Below, piece after piece: positions 14,374-20,422 of a stretch of 20,670 nucleotides of DNA. The position numbers and the translations under genes are program-made. Origin of the DNA: a virus. Within the stretch, counting starts at the first letter, position 1; each line of letters begins with the position of its first letter. The stretch is from IMG/VR virus record IMGVR_UViG_3300031774_000201, positions 1 through 20,670 of that record, one strand, 5' to 3'. The notes below the pieces were generated by a model. That model was given only the letters and a program-made list of their open reading frames with translations, searched no databases and had not been told where the DNA came from.

Positions 14374-14920
14374 GTCCACTTGCCCATCCAACTAAAACTA
14401 ACCTCTCACCAGAGGTGACAGGTTCTGCTTTATGAGGGCATCTAGAATCAAAAACAATAGATGCTCCTTTTGCTTTAGGTACTTCACATTGCCTATTAAC
14501 ATAATCAACAATAATTAACTCTCCACCTTCATAATCCTTTGGATCAGAAAGTTGAACGCTTAAGCTTAATTTTCTCCAAACTTGCTTATTTGGAGCAATT
14601 CCATAATCACAATGCCAATTAAAATTTCCACCTACCCCATATCTAAGAATTTGAAATTCAAATAACTCTATATCAAATTCATATTTTTTATTAATAGTTT
14701 CAAATATACTTCCACCTATTGATCCTATAACACTATCAGCACAAGGACAGTGAATATCACATAATCTAAAATTTTTCTGATCTTTATAATCAGTCTGGTG
14801 AGTTTGCCACTGATCATCAGTCAAATTGGAAAGATAATCCTCTATCTCAGTAAGTGCTTCATCACTTAAACCAATAATATAAAAAGGATCCTCTTGAGAA
14901 TAATTAAAATCGTCACTCAT
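14360..14920 (-). CDS. 2-oxoglutarate/Fe(II)-dependent oxygenase
   Basis: A 186-residue protein of the prolyl 4-hydroxylase-like 2OG-Fe(II) superfamily. Iron ligands are His103 and Asp105 (NWHCDYG) and His163 (CPHKAEPVTSGERLVLVGWA), with Arg173 as the likely 2-oxoglutarate anchor. The strand FQILRYGVGGNFNWHCD and the GGELIIVD turn are typical. The substrate is unknown; members hydroxylate protein side chains or nucleobases. The start ATG overlaps the preceding stop by 1 nt (14920), so it belongs to the 54-residue / 134-residue operon. It faces gp53 tail to tail with a possible bidirectional hairpin in its last codons. Confidence 0.9.
   Translation of the reverse strand: MSDDFNYSQEDPFYIIGLSDEALTEIEDYLSNLTDDQWQTHQTDYKDQKNFRLCDIHCPCADSVIGSIGGSIFETINKKYEFDIELFEFQILRYGVGGNFNWHCDYGIAPNKQVWRKLSLSVQLSDPKDYEGGELIIVDYVNRQCEVPKAKGASIVFDSRCPHKAEPVTSGERLVLVGWASGPKLR
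14400..14424. terminator. Inverted repeat between convergent operons, possible bidirectional terminator
   Basis: AACCT-C-TCACC AGA GGTGA-C-AGGTT: two 5-bp stems with one C/C mismatch and a 3-nt loop, 26 nt past the gp53 stop. On the minus strand it is followed by AGTTTTAGTT, a modest U-rich run; on the plus strand the run is poor. Confidence 0.4.
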
Positions 14921-15324
14921 TAAATCAATGCTTCAAGTTGCGATACAGCAGTTGCGTTAGTAATTGTTGAATATGGTACTGCAGGATTTGATTTAAGGGA
15001 TGCAGATGCCCCCTTCATATCTGCTATTGATTGTATGTCCACATTCTCTTTCTTTATGGAAAGATATCTTGTTTCTAAAATTTCTGTGGTAATGGTCTTA
15101 GCATCTGCTAATTCCGCAATAACATTTTTGCTTCCATGATAATACTTCCATGCAGATCTAAATGCCGTATTAGGCAATTCAGAAGCATCGATTACTGAAT
15201 ATTCTGATGCAGAAATGTCCTTTGAGATGATAGCATCGTCTGATAGAGTGCAATCCACTGTGGGAATTACAACTCTACACTTACCATCTGCTCCATTAAA
15301 GACAATAACTTTGTCTCTTGCCAT
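14920..15324 (-). CDS. Conserved phage protein with tail-fibre-associated C-terminal module
   Basis: A 134-residue protein, MARDKVIVFNGADGKCRVVI then ISKDISASEYSVIDASELPN, TAFRSAWKYYHGSKNVIAEL, ADAKTITTEILETRYLSIKK. The block 'lP...FR.AW........v...ADAK.I..E..R' is one I recognise from small phage proteins and from C-termini of tail-fibre related proteins; the biochemical role is unknown. The C-terminus (DMKGASASLKSNPAVPYSTI) is small-residue rich. The ATG overlaps the stop of the 54-residue gene (TAATG), so the two are coupled, and both probably derive from the late promoter at 15514-15520. Confidence 0.75.
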   Translation of the reverse strand: MARDKVIVFNGADGKCRVVIPTVDCTLSDDAIISKDISASEYSVIDASELPNTAFRSAWKYYHGSKNVIAELADAKTITTEILETRYLSIKKENVDIQSIADMKGASASLKSNPAVPYSTITNATAVSQLEALI

Positions 15325-15488
15325 TACTCGTCACCACGAGTAGCAGATAAGTTCTGAGCCCATGAATAAGCAATTAGAACCTTTGCTTTAGCATCTGCTT
15401 CATCCTTTGCATATACATCGGCAGTGAAGTCACCATTACTGGCATCTTCATAAGTGACGACATAATGATCTCCTTTGTACGCAGCCAT
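15324..15488 (-). CDS. Small conserved hypothetical protein (54 residues)
   Basis: ATG at 15488 to TAA at 15324-15326 encodes MAAYKGDHYVVTYEDASNGD, FTADVYAKDEADAKAKVLIA, YSWAQNLSATRGDE. The strand-strand-helix layout with 'DEADAKAKVLIAYSW' looks like a small alpha/beta fold. It fills what would otherwise be a 190-nt gap, its stop overlaps the next ATG (TAATG), and a late-type ATAAATA box lies about 25 nt upstream, so it is probably a real first gene of a late operon. No SD is evident before the ATG. Function unknown. Confidence 0.75.
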   Translation of the reverse strand: MAAYKGDHYVVTYEDASNGDFTADVYAKDEADAKAKVLIAYSWAQNLSATRGDE

Positions 15489-15513
15489 TTTAATAAATTT
15501 AAGATCTATGTTT

Positions 15514-15520
15514 TATTTAT
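15514..15520 (-). promoter_or_regulatory. Late promoter (ATAAATA) ahead of the 54-residue gene
   Basis: CATAAATAAAAC on the minus strand overlaps the stop of the upstream 2OG oxygenase gene and lies 25 nt before the ATG at 15488, a normal distance for a T4-type late promoter. Confidence 0.55.
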
Positions 15521-16071
15521 GCTTGTAAAGCAACTTCGGTTAACCCCATAGATCCAGTATACCATCCTGTAGCAATATACTTATCACTCATAGGAGGATT
15601 GCCTCTATGTAAATGGGTATAAGAACCTGGCCAAATAACCACAGTTCCCTTTTTTGGTTTAATCTTATATTGTTGATATAAAAACTCAGTTTCTCCACCC
15701 TCTTCTACATCATTCAAGTATACCATCCAAGCAATTGCTCTAGAATTACAATTCCAATTGATATTCTCTTCATGGAATGTATGATATCCCTGCTTAGGTT
15801 CCGTTTTTTGGAGTAGAGTAAGTGAACTTATATACCTATGTTCTTGAAGATATGGATATTCGTCAACATATTTTTTAAGACATTCATTAACGAATCCATT
15901 CAATGCTTGTGCTTCTCCTGGTGAGAAAGCATCCATACAAATTTGGGTATCCTTAACATGTTTATAATTTCTAGGAACCACCTGTGGTGACCTATTAATA
16001 AACTGAACTACCCAATCACAAAGATCGGGGTCTACAGCATTTCTGTAAACCCCGATAAATTCATGTATCAT
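15517..16071 (-). CDS. 2-oxoglutarate/Fe(II)-dependent oxygenase immediately after gp32
   Basis: A 184-residue protein with the prolyl-hydroxylase-like core: TLLQKTEPKQGYHTFHEENI, AIAWMVYLNDVEEGGETEFL, IKPKKGTVVIWPGSYTHLHR and DKYIATGWY. Likely iron ligands are His100 with Glu102 (an H-x-E instead of the usual H-x-D) and His153 or His155; Lys164 could bind 2-oxoglutarate. The ATG overlaps the gp32 stop as ATGA, so it is coupled to gp32 expression. Codons 6-16 are encoded by a strong 14-bp hairpin, which may limit read-through from gp32. The substrate is unknown. Confidence 0.9.
   Translation of the reverse strand: MIHEFIGVYRNAVDPDLCDWVVQFINRSPQVVPRNYKHVKDTQICMDAFSPGEAQALNGFVNECLKKYVDEYPYLQEHRYISSLTLLQKTEPKQGYHTFHEENINWNCNSRAIAWMVYLNDVEEGGETEFLYQQYKIKPKKGTVVIWPGSYTHLHRGNPPMSDKYIATGWYTGSMGLTEVALQA
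16024..16056 (-). other. 14-bp stem-loop just after the gp32 stop, inside the next coding sequence
   Basis: In mRNA sense ATCGGGGTTTACAG, loop AAATG, CTGTAGACCCCGAT: 13 Watson-Crick pairs plus one U-G pair. It starts 12 nt past the gp32 stop. The following CTTTGTG is not a good U-tract, so an mRNA-stabilising or attenuating structure fits better than a classic terminator. Confidence 0.6.
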
Positions 16072-16931
16072 TCTTCCGCTAACTGTTGGAAGTATTTTAA
16101 TGCATCATCATCTGCTGAAGGTGCTGCTGCAACTGGTGCAGGTTCACGATCAACATCTTCTTCCTCTTCAACTACCTGACGAGCAGGTGCAGCACTAGTA
16201 AGTTTTAGAACTGACTCAAGACGCTTCTTAAGTTCATCATAAGACTTAAACTTATCAGCAGCGACAAGTTCTGCAAGAGAGTATTCTTTCTTCCAGACTG
16301 CCTCTAGAGCATCATCATCATCTAAAAGTGGTTCAACCTTACCGAACTCTGAACTATCATAGTTCCAGTATCCTGCAACTTTTTTGATTTTGATTTTGAA
16401 GTTTGCACCTGCCCAGAAATCAAATGGGTTGATTGCTTCTTCATCTTCAAACTCAGGTTGCATAGCACCCATGATCTTATCAAAAATCTTCTTACCGAAC
16501 TTATAAAGGAATACTTGTCCTTCATTATCAGGATTAGTAGGATCCTTTACAACATAGATATTTGCAAAGTAAGAAAGCTTACGCTTTTGTTTGCGAGCAA
16601 TTTCCTTATCAGAATCAACTCCACTATTCCAAAGACCAGTGTTAAATTCTGAAACTGGATCTTTCTGATTAAGAGTTGTGAGACTGTTCTCAATATACCA
16701 TCCACCACCACCTTGGAAGGCGTGTGAATACATTTTTACCCAAGGAAGATCTTCTCCATTAGGTGCTGGAAGAAAACGAATAACTGCGTATCCGTTACCT
16801 GCTTTATCTACTTCAGGTTTCCAGAGACGCTCATCTCCTTTATTTGCTGAATTGGTTTTTTCAACCTCTTTAACGAGTTTGGCAGTAAGACTACCAAGGG
16901 AAGATTGCTTTTTAAGTTTTGCAAACGACAT
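16068..16931 (-). CDS. 32: gp32 single-stranded DNA binding protein
   Basis: The start is taken at ATG 16931, giving MSFAKLKKQSSLGSLTAKLV and 287 residues (T4: 301). A longer frame to TTG 17003 overlaps the promoter -35 and must be wrong. The N-terminus carries the basic cooperativity (LAST-like) segment KKQSSLGSLTAKLV. The OB-fold core includes AVIRFLPAPNGEDLPWVKMY, SHAFQGGGGWYIENSLTTLN, KRKLSYFANIYVVKDPTNPD and VFLYKFGKKIFDKIM. The acidic tail (EEEEDVDREP...DDDALKYFQQLAEE) recruits partner proteins in T4. The protein has no cysteine at all: where T4 has the zinc-binding CPVC, this one reads DPVS. It coats ssDNA during replication and recombination. Confidence 0.95.
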   Translation of the reverse strand: MSFAKLKKQSSLGSLTAKLVKEVEKTNSANKGDERLWKPEVDKAGNGYAVIRFLPAPNGEDLPWVKMYSHAFQGGGGWYIENSLTTLNQKDPVSEFNTGLWNSGVDSDKEIARKQKRKLSYFANIYVVKDPTNPDNEGQVFLYKFGKKIFDKIMGAMQPEFEDEEAINPFDFWAGANFKIKIKKVAGYWNYDSSEFGKVEPLLDDDDALEAVWKKEYSLAELVAADKFKSYDELKKRLESVLKLTSAAPARQVVEEEEDVDREPAPVAAAPSADDDALKYFQQLAEE

Positions 16932-16974
16932 AGATTTGGCCTGTGTTAATTGGATTTGGCTTTTGTACGAGTCT

Positions 16975-17003
16975 ATTATAAGCCGCTCATAGTGCTTTGT
17001 CAA
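16975..17003 (-). promoter_or_regulatory. Consensus sigma70 promoter for gp32
   Basis: TTGACA (17003-16998), a 17-nt spacer, TATAAT (16980-16975): a perfect host-type promoter. The start would be near 16968, leaving a ~37-nt leader before the gp32 ATG. The -35 lies in the last codons of the DUF1825-like gene. It implies early transcription by unmodified host polymerase. Confidence 0.9.
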
Positions 17004-17325
17004 TCCCCTTGCGAACCTTATCGAGAGTCTCTCTCATGTTAGCAAAAAGGACATTACAATCAATGTTCTTGGGGAATCCCATTACTATAGCAGATTGCCG
17101 AACATTATCAGCAATTTCTTTAGCACGGGGATCATCAGACAGTTTCATGCGAGTATAAAGGACTTGCTGTTTATCTAACAGATCATCCAACATCTCTAGA
17201 TGCTCAACCTGCTCTTCCAATGGAAGTGTAGGAAAATCAAAGACCTTACCATAGATCTCTTCTTGCATCTCGTTAATTGTTTCCATCTCGTCTTGAACGA
17301 TATCGGAGTCAAAAAAACCTGACAT
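16987..17325 (-). CDS. DUF1825-like protein, family shared with cyanobacteria
   Basis: The start is taken at ATG 17325 (MSGFFDSDIVQDEMETINEM, 112 residues) because GAGAGGGG lies just upstream; an earlier GTG at 17346 would lie in the late promoter box. The opening FFDSDIVQ-E, the middle LEMLDDLLDKQQVLYTRMKL then SDDPRAKE, and the end VLFANMRETLDKVRKGID match the layout of cyanobacterial DUF1825 proteins (about 108 residues) as I remember them. No biochemical role is established to my knowledge. The protein is acidic and helical. It sits between a 2OG oxygenase and gp32, with its own late-type and extended -10 promoter candidates. Confidence 0.75.
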   Translation of the reverse strand: MSGFFDSDIVQDEMETINEMQEEIYGKVFDFPTLPLEEQVEHLEMLDDLLDKQQVLYTRMKLSDDPRAKEIADNVRQSAIVMGFPKNIDCNVLFANMRETLDKVRKGIDKAL

Positions 17326-17346
17326 AAACCCCTCTCTGAACACCAC

Positions 17347-17353
17347 TATTTAT
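17347..17353 (-). promoter_or_regulatory. Late promoter (ATAAATA) ahead of the DUF1825-like gene
   Basis: ACATAAATAGTGG on the minus strand lies 21 nt before the ATG at 17325, in the only gap between two genes. The SD-like GAGAGGGG would be in the leader. Confidence 0.55.
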
Positions 17354-17357
17354 GTGT

Positions 17358-17366
17358 ATTATACCA
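17358..17366 (-). promoter_or_regulatory. Possible extended -10 promoter ahead of the DUF1825-like gene
   Basis: TGGTATAAT fits the extended -10 form (TGN-TATAAT) but no convincing -35 lies 17 nt upstream. With the adjacent ATAAATA it would give the gene both early/middle and late expression. Confidence 0.35.
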
Positions 17367-17874
17367 TAGTTGCAACTAAAATCACCCTACGGTTTTCCGC
17401 AGGACTTTGCATATAGTGCTCTCCTGTAAAGACAATAACATCGTCTTCCTCAGGGGAATATTCCTCACCTTCTACAAAGGTAGACCCACCAGAATCATCC
17501 AAATATATTACTATATTACCATGAGGAAATTGATGATCCAAATGCGGTATAGAAGATTTTATCTCTTTCTCTGGATGAACAGCATTGACAGATATACGAA
17601 CAAAATTATTCATCAATACTTCATTACAATCAAGAATATTCTTTAAAATCTGAACAACACCATGTACTTCCTCAGAATTATGAACTCTAGAATAAAAATC
17701 AGATTCTGGTCTTCCTAAAAATGTATGTGTATAAAAGGGTAAATCAGTATGAGTAGAATTTTTTATATCAGGGGTTGATGCTCCATTATAATGCCATGCA
17801 AATTCAGGACTTAAAACCCACCGTTTAAAATCACAATAATCTTTAGTTTTTGGGTTGTGTAAGAGTTTTATCAT
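17359..17874 (-). CDS. 2-oxoglutarate/Fe(II)-dependent oxygenase-like protein
   Basis: A 171-residue protein. The C-terminal half has the double-stranded beta-helix motifs: IPHLDHQFPHGNIVIYLDDS with His111 and Asp113, GGSTFVEG, then DDVIVFTGEHYMQSPAENRR with His153 and Arg162/163. The N-terminal half (FKRWVLSPEFAWHYNGASTP, LPFYTHTFLGR) resembles phage members that act on unknown substrates. The ATG overlaps the end of the next upstream oxygenase gene by 4 nt (ATGA), so the two are coupled and could work as a pair. It differs clearly in sequence from the other oxygenases in the window. Confidence 0.85.
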   Translation of the reverse strand: MIKLLHNPKTKDYCDFKRWVLSPEFAWHYNGASTPDIKNSTHTDLPFYTHTFLGRPESDFYSRVHNSEEVHGVVQILKNILDCNEVLMNNFVRISVNAVHPEKEIKSSIPHLDHQFPHGNIVIYLDDSGGSTFVEGEEYSPEEDDVIVFTGEHYMQSPAENRRVILVATMV

Positions 17875-18470
17875 AATCCAAATTTTATATTAAAACTAAT
17901 ACTAATTCTTTCATTATCAGTTTTATTAGTTTCTGTATTATGCTGAAGTATAGATGGCCATAATGCTATTATACCATTCTCTAAAGGAAGTCCTGCATAA
18001 GATCTTGATATTTGAGAGAATATAAAATTACAAGCATATTGCTTCTGAGGATTTGGGAACATCAAATGACCATCCTTACCATTAGTATTAAGATAATATA
18101 CACCAGATATATCATACCATCCATGATCATGTAGATGTGCATATTTTCCTTTTTTAGTCTTAGTAAACCAAGAATTAGCAATTACATATGACCTTTTCTC
18201 TGTACAACCAATCTCATTTAAATAAGTTATTACATTCTTATCAATAAACTTCAAGAATTTATCTGCACCATTTTCCGATAAAATATCATCATCAAAGAAA
18301 CTACCACTTTTACCCAGACTTAAATCATGAGTATCAGATGTCCAATTTGGATTTTGTGTAAAATCTAAATTATCACAAATATCACCTAATTCTTTTTGAA
18401 TAGTATCAAACTCTTCTCCTTCTGCTTTATTAATATAAACAGGAATTGGGAACCAAGGATGAGTGGTCAT
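17871..18470 (-). CDS. Putative 2OG-Fe(II) oxygenase (PF13759-like)
   Basis: A 199-residue protein starting MTTHPWFPIPVYINKAEGEE; the 'WFPIPVY' opening is usual for this family. The core reads NSWFTKTKKGKYAHLHDHGW, YDISGVYYLNTNGKDGHLMF and the end LWPSILQHNTETNKTDNERI followed by SISFNIKF. The His112/His114/Asp115 cluster and His177 are the likely iron ligands, Arg188 the 2-oxoglutarate anchor. The ATG overlaps the gp33 stop by 4 nt. The family is widespread in T4-like cyanophages; its substrate is unknown. Confidence 0.9.
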   Translation of the reverse strand: MTTHPWFPIPVYINKAEGEEFDTIQKELGDICDNLDFTQNPNWTSDTHDLSLGKSGSFFDDDILSENGADKFLKFIDKNVITYLNEIGCTEKRSYVIANSWFTKTKKGKYAHLHDHGWYDISGVYYLNTNGKDGHLMFPNPQKQYACNFIFSQISRSYAGLPLENGIIALWPSILQHNTETNKTDNERISISFNIKFGL

Positions 18471-18721
18471 AATGGCAATTTAGCACGAGTAGTCTTCTTC
18501 ATAAAGTTTAACTGTTGTGCATCACACTTTAATTTCTCTTTAAGAGGTTTAGATATCAGTTTAGTAATAGAATCAATCTCAATACTATTCTCTTCACAAA
18601 AAAGAACAATAGCATCAATATAATTAAGTTTTTCATTCTTAACTAATTTTTCTATTTCTACCGCAAATTTTGCGGGATTCATAAACTTTTTATTTAAAGC
18701 TGATGTGAATTCATTTTCCAT
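18467..18721 (-). CDS. 33: gp33-like late transcription coactivator
   Basis: An 84-residue protein containing FAVEIEKLVKNEKLNYIDAI, VLFCEENSIEIDSITKLISK, PLKEKLKCDAQQLNFM. The 'EKLV....-YIDAI--FCEENSIE...-KLI' block lines up with T4 gp33 (about 112 residues; 'MSYLEATTAFLEENSIPE'). In T4, gp33 bridges RNA polymerase and the gp45 sliding clamp to activate late promoters, which suits the ATAAATA boxes in this window. The ATG lies inside the end of the exonuclease gene (11-nt overlap) and the stop overlaps the next oxygenase. The T4 extension at the C-terminus that contacts gp45 is represented here by RAKLPL. Confidence 0.85.
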   Translation of the reverse strand: MENEFTSALNKKFMNPAKFAVEIEKLVKNEKLNYIDAIVLFCEENSIEIDSITKLISKPLKEKLKCDAQQLNFMKKTTRAKLPL

Positions 18722-19388
18722 GTAATTGCAGGTGATAATCTAAGAATGTTTTAATGTAAGTAACGAGTAATCTCATATATTTTAACTTATCTCGTTCTTC
18801 ATAAACAACACACTCACCATCCTCACATGCCATAATAATGACCAGTTTTTTAACAGGAGTGCCTGTTAGTTCATAGTACATACACGCATATGCTGCTGCT
18901 TGAACAAAATATCCATCAATCCACTCTCGTGGTTTAGGTGCTTTAGAAGTCTTAAAGTCAATGACTGCTAATTCTCCTTCATACTCTGCTATACAGTCTA
19001 CTGTACCTGCAACACCCAACTCTTTACTATAAAGAGATCCCTCTAACGAATGAATATTGTCAATTTTGTTAAGGGTAGGTTTCGCAATTTTATAGAGATA
19101 ATCTGATAATGGCTGAACTTTAGGAAGATTGTCATTTAACAAATAATGCTCTACTAAAGTATGCATATCAGTTCCACGAGAAGTTGCCTTACGAGTAATC
19201 TCATTAGCTTTCTTCTCACCAATCTTCTTACGCCATTTAGCGAATTTTTCTCTATTGTAGTGACTAGTTACCGAAGTAATAGATACTAATTTTAATAATT
19301 CTTCCCCATTGGGAACTTTATAGTATCTGACACCATCAACAGTTTCTCTCTCCAATGGAGGGAGTACTACTGGTACATGATTAAACAT
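18711..19388 (-). CDS. PD-(D/E)XK exonuclease, RecB/Cas4-like phage type
   Basis: A 225-residue nuclease of the RecB/Cas4-like (also called MGME1-like) group. Motifs: RGTDMH (71-76) with His76, GTVDCIAEYEGELAVIDFKT with catalytic Asp131, Asp144 and Lys146, and the QAAAY helix with Gln163. An iron-sulfur cysteine set as in Cas4 is not visible. It probably processes DNA ends in phage recombination or host DNA degradation. The ATG overlaps the phoH stop by 1 nt and its end overlaps gp33 by 11 nt, so it is in the phoH-exonuclease-gp33 operon. Confidence 0.9.
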   Translation of the reverse strand: MFNHVPVVLPPLERETVDGVRYYKVPNGEELLKLVSITSVTSHYNREKFAKWRKKIGEKKANEITRKATSRGTDMHTLVEHYLLNDNLPKVQPLSDYLYKIAKPTLNKIDNIHSLEGSLYSKELGVAGTVDCIAEYEGELAVIDFKTSKAPKPREWIDGYFVQAAAYACMYYELTGTPVKKLVIIMACEDGECVVYEERDKLKYMRLLVTYIKTFLDYHLQLHGK

Positions 19389-20143
19389 TACATAGACATT
19401 GCGTGTTTGGTAGTTAGATACTCTTTACATAAACCTGAACGGACTATATCTTCAAGACCGAATTCGATACATGAAAATGATTTCATCTGTTGCAAGATTC
19501 TCATAAAGTCAATGATACCATTTCTCTCTCTATCTCTGGTAAGGTCACTTTGAGTAGCATCACCACAGAACATGATTTTGGTATCTTCTCCAACTCTTGT
19601 TATTATACTATCTAACTCGTGAAAATTCAAGTTTTGGCATTCATCTACTATTACAATAGAACTATCAAGTGTAGTTCCCCTTATAAAAGAAGTACTCCAA
19701 AAGGAAATGGTCTCCTGCATTTTAAGGTTTCCATACAACATCTCAAAATCTGCATCAGTATTCATCTCGAACATGTATTTCACCATGTTCTTATAAGGAA
19801 TCTGATATAGTGCAGACTTATCTTCATGGTCACCAGGTAGGAAACCAATCTCACGAGTGCTTACAAGAGACCTAACCATGTAGATCTTCTGATAGGGTGT
19901 CGTATGATCTAATACCTCTTTAAGAGCATTGTAGAGTGCTATAAAGGTCTTTCCTGTACCAGCACAACCATATGCAAAAAGATGTTTACCTGCTTTATAA
20001 TCATCAAAAAATCTTTTCTGATTATCTGTTAATGGTTGAATATCATTTAAGAAATCACTACTAATAGGTTTCTTTCTCTTCATTTGCTTGGCAGTTAATC
20101 CAATACCAGTAACAGCATTAGCAGTTTTTCTTTTCCGTGGCAT
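19388..20143 (-). CDS. phoH: PhoH-like P-loop NTPase
   Basis: A 251-residue PhoH-family protein. Walker A is GCAGTGKT (59-66), followed by KIYMVRSLVSTREIGFLPGD, the Walker B-type IVIVDECQN (163-171) and the GDATQSDL motif (194-201). It has the NQK...AGKHLFAYG entry typical of PhoH and is slightly shorter than bacterial PhoH (about 250-350). The family is an ATPase/helicase-like group that is a common marine phage marker gene; the exact role is not settled, and I see no Pho-box nearby. The N-terminus is rich in Lys/Arg. It starts 1 nt after the preceding gene and its stop overlaps the exonuclease start. Confidence 0.95.
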   Translation of the reverse strand: MPRKRKTANAVTGIGLTAKQMKRKKPISSDFLNDIQPLTDNQKRFFDDYKAGKHLFAYGCAGTGKTFIALYNALKEVLDHTTPYQKIYMVRSLVSTREIGFLPGDHEDKSALYQIPYKNMVKYMFEMNTDADFEMLYGNLKMQETISFWSTSFIRGTTLDSSIVIVDECQNLNFHELDSIITRVGEDTKIMFCGDATQSDLTRDRERNGIIDFMRILQQMKSFSCIEFGLEDIVRSGLCKEYLTTKHAMSM

Positions 20144-20144
20144 A

Positions 20145-20399
20145 TTAGTCTAAAGTAAGTTTTTGGCGATTTTGACCTGTTTTCTGAGCTCTTCCTAAGA
20201 TCTCATTCCATCCAGGTTTAGATTTTCTAAGTTTATCTTTCCACTCACCAACTTCTCCTACACCAGGCATTGTTGATGGATCAGACCAATCTCTAGTCCA
20301 ATCGGGATTATCTTCAGTCCATTTACTCCATTCATGTACGCTCATTGCGACTTCTTTTTGTTCGCCAGTCTCTTTGTGAATTACAGGATAGGTAGCCAT
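20145..20399 (-). CDS. Small conserved hypothetical cyanophage protein upstream of phoH
   Basis: An 84-residue protein: MATYPVIHKETGEQKEVAMS, VHEWSKWTEDNPDWTRDWSD, PSTMPGVGEVGEWKDKLRKS, KPGWNEILGRAQKTGQNRQK. The 'YPVI.KETGE.KE...S..EW..W...NPDW.RDWSDP' and 'GVGEVGEW.DKL.KS.PGWNE.L' blocks are characteristic of a small gene I recognise from many T4-like cyanophages; function unknown. It lacks the cysteines of zinc ribbons. It immediately precedes phoH with a 1-nt gap and so shares its transcript. Confidence 0.85.
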   Translation of the reverse strand: MATYPVIHKETGEQKEVAMSVHEWSKWTEDNPDWTRDWSDPSTMPGVGEVGEWKDKLRKSKPGWNEILGRAQKTGQNRQKLTLD

Positions 20400-20422
20400 A
20401 AAACTTTACAAGGTAGTGTTAT

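Noticed and set aside
16932-17003. N-terminal extension of gp32 from a TTG codon at 17003.
   Set aside because: The TTG is the -35 box of a perfect promoter, the extension has no gp32-like content, and ATG 16931 gives the expected N-terminus MSFAKLKKQ.
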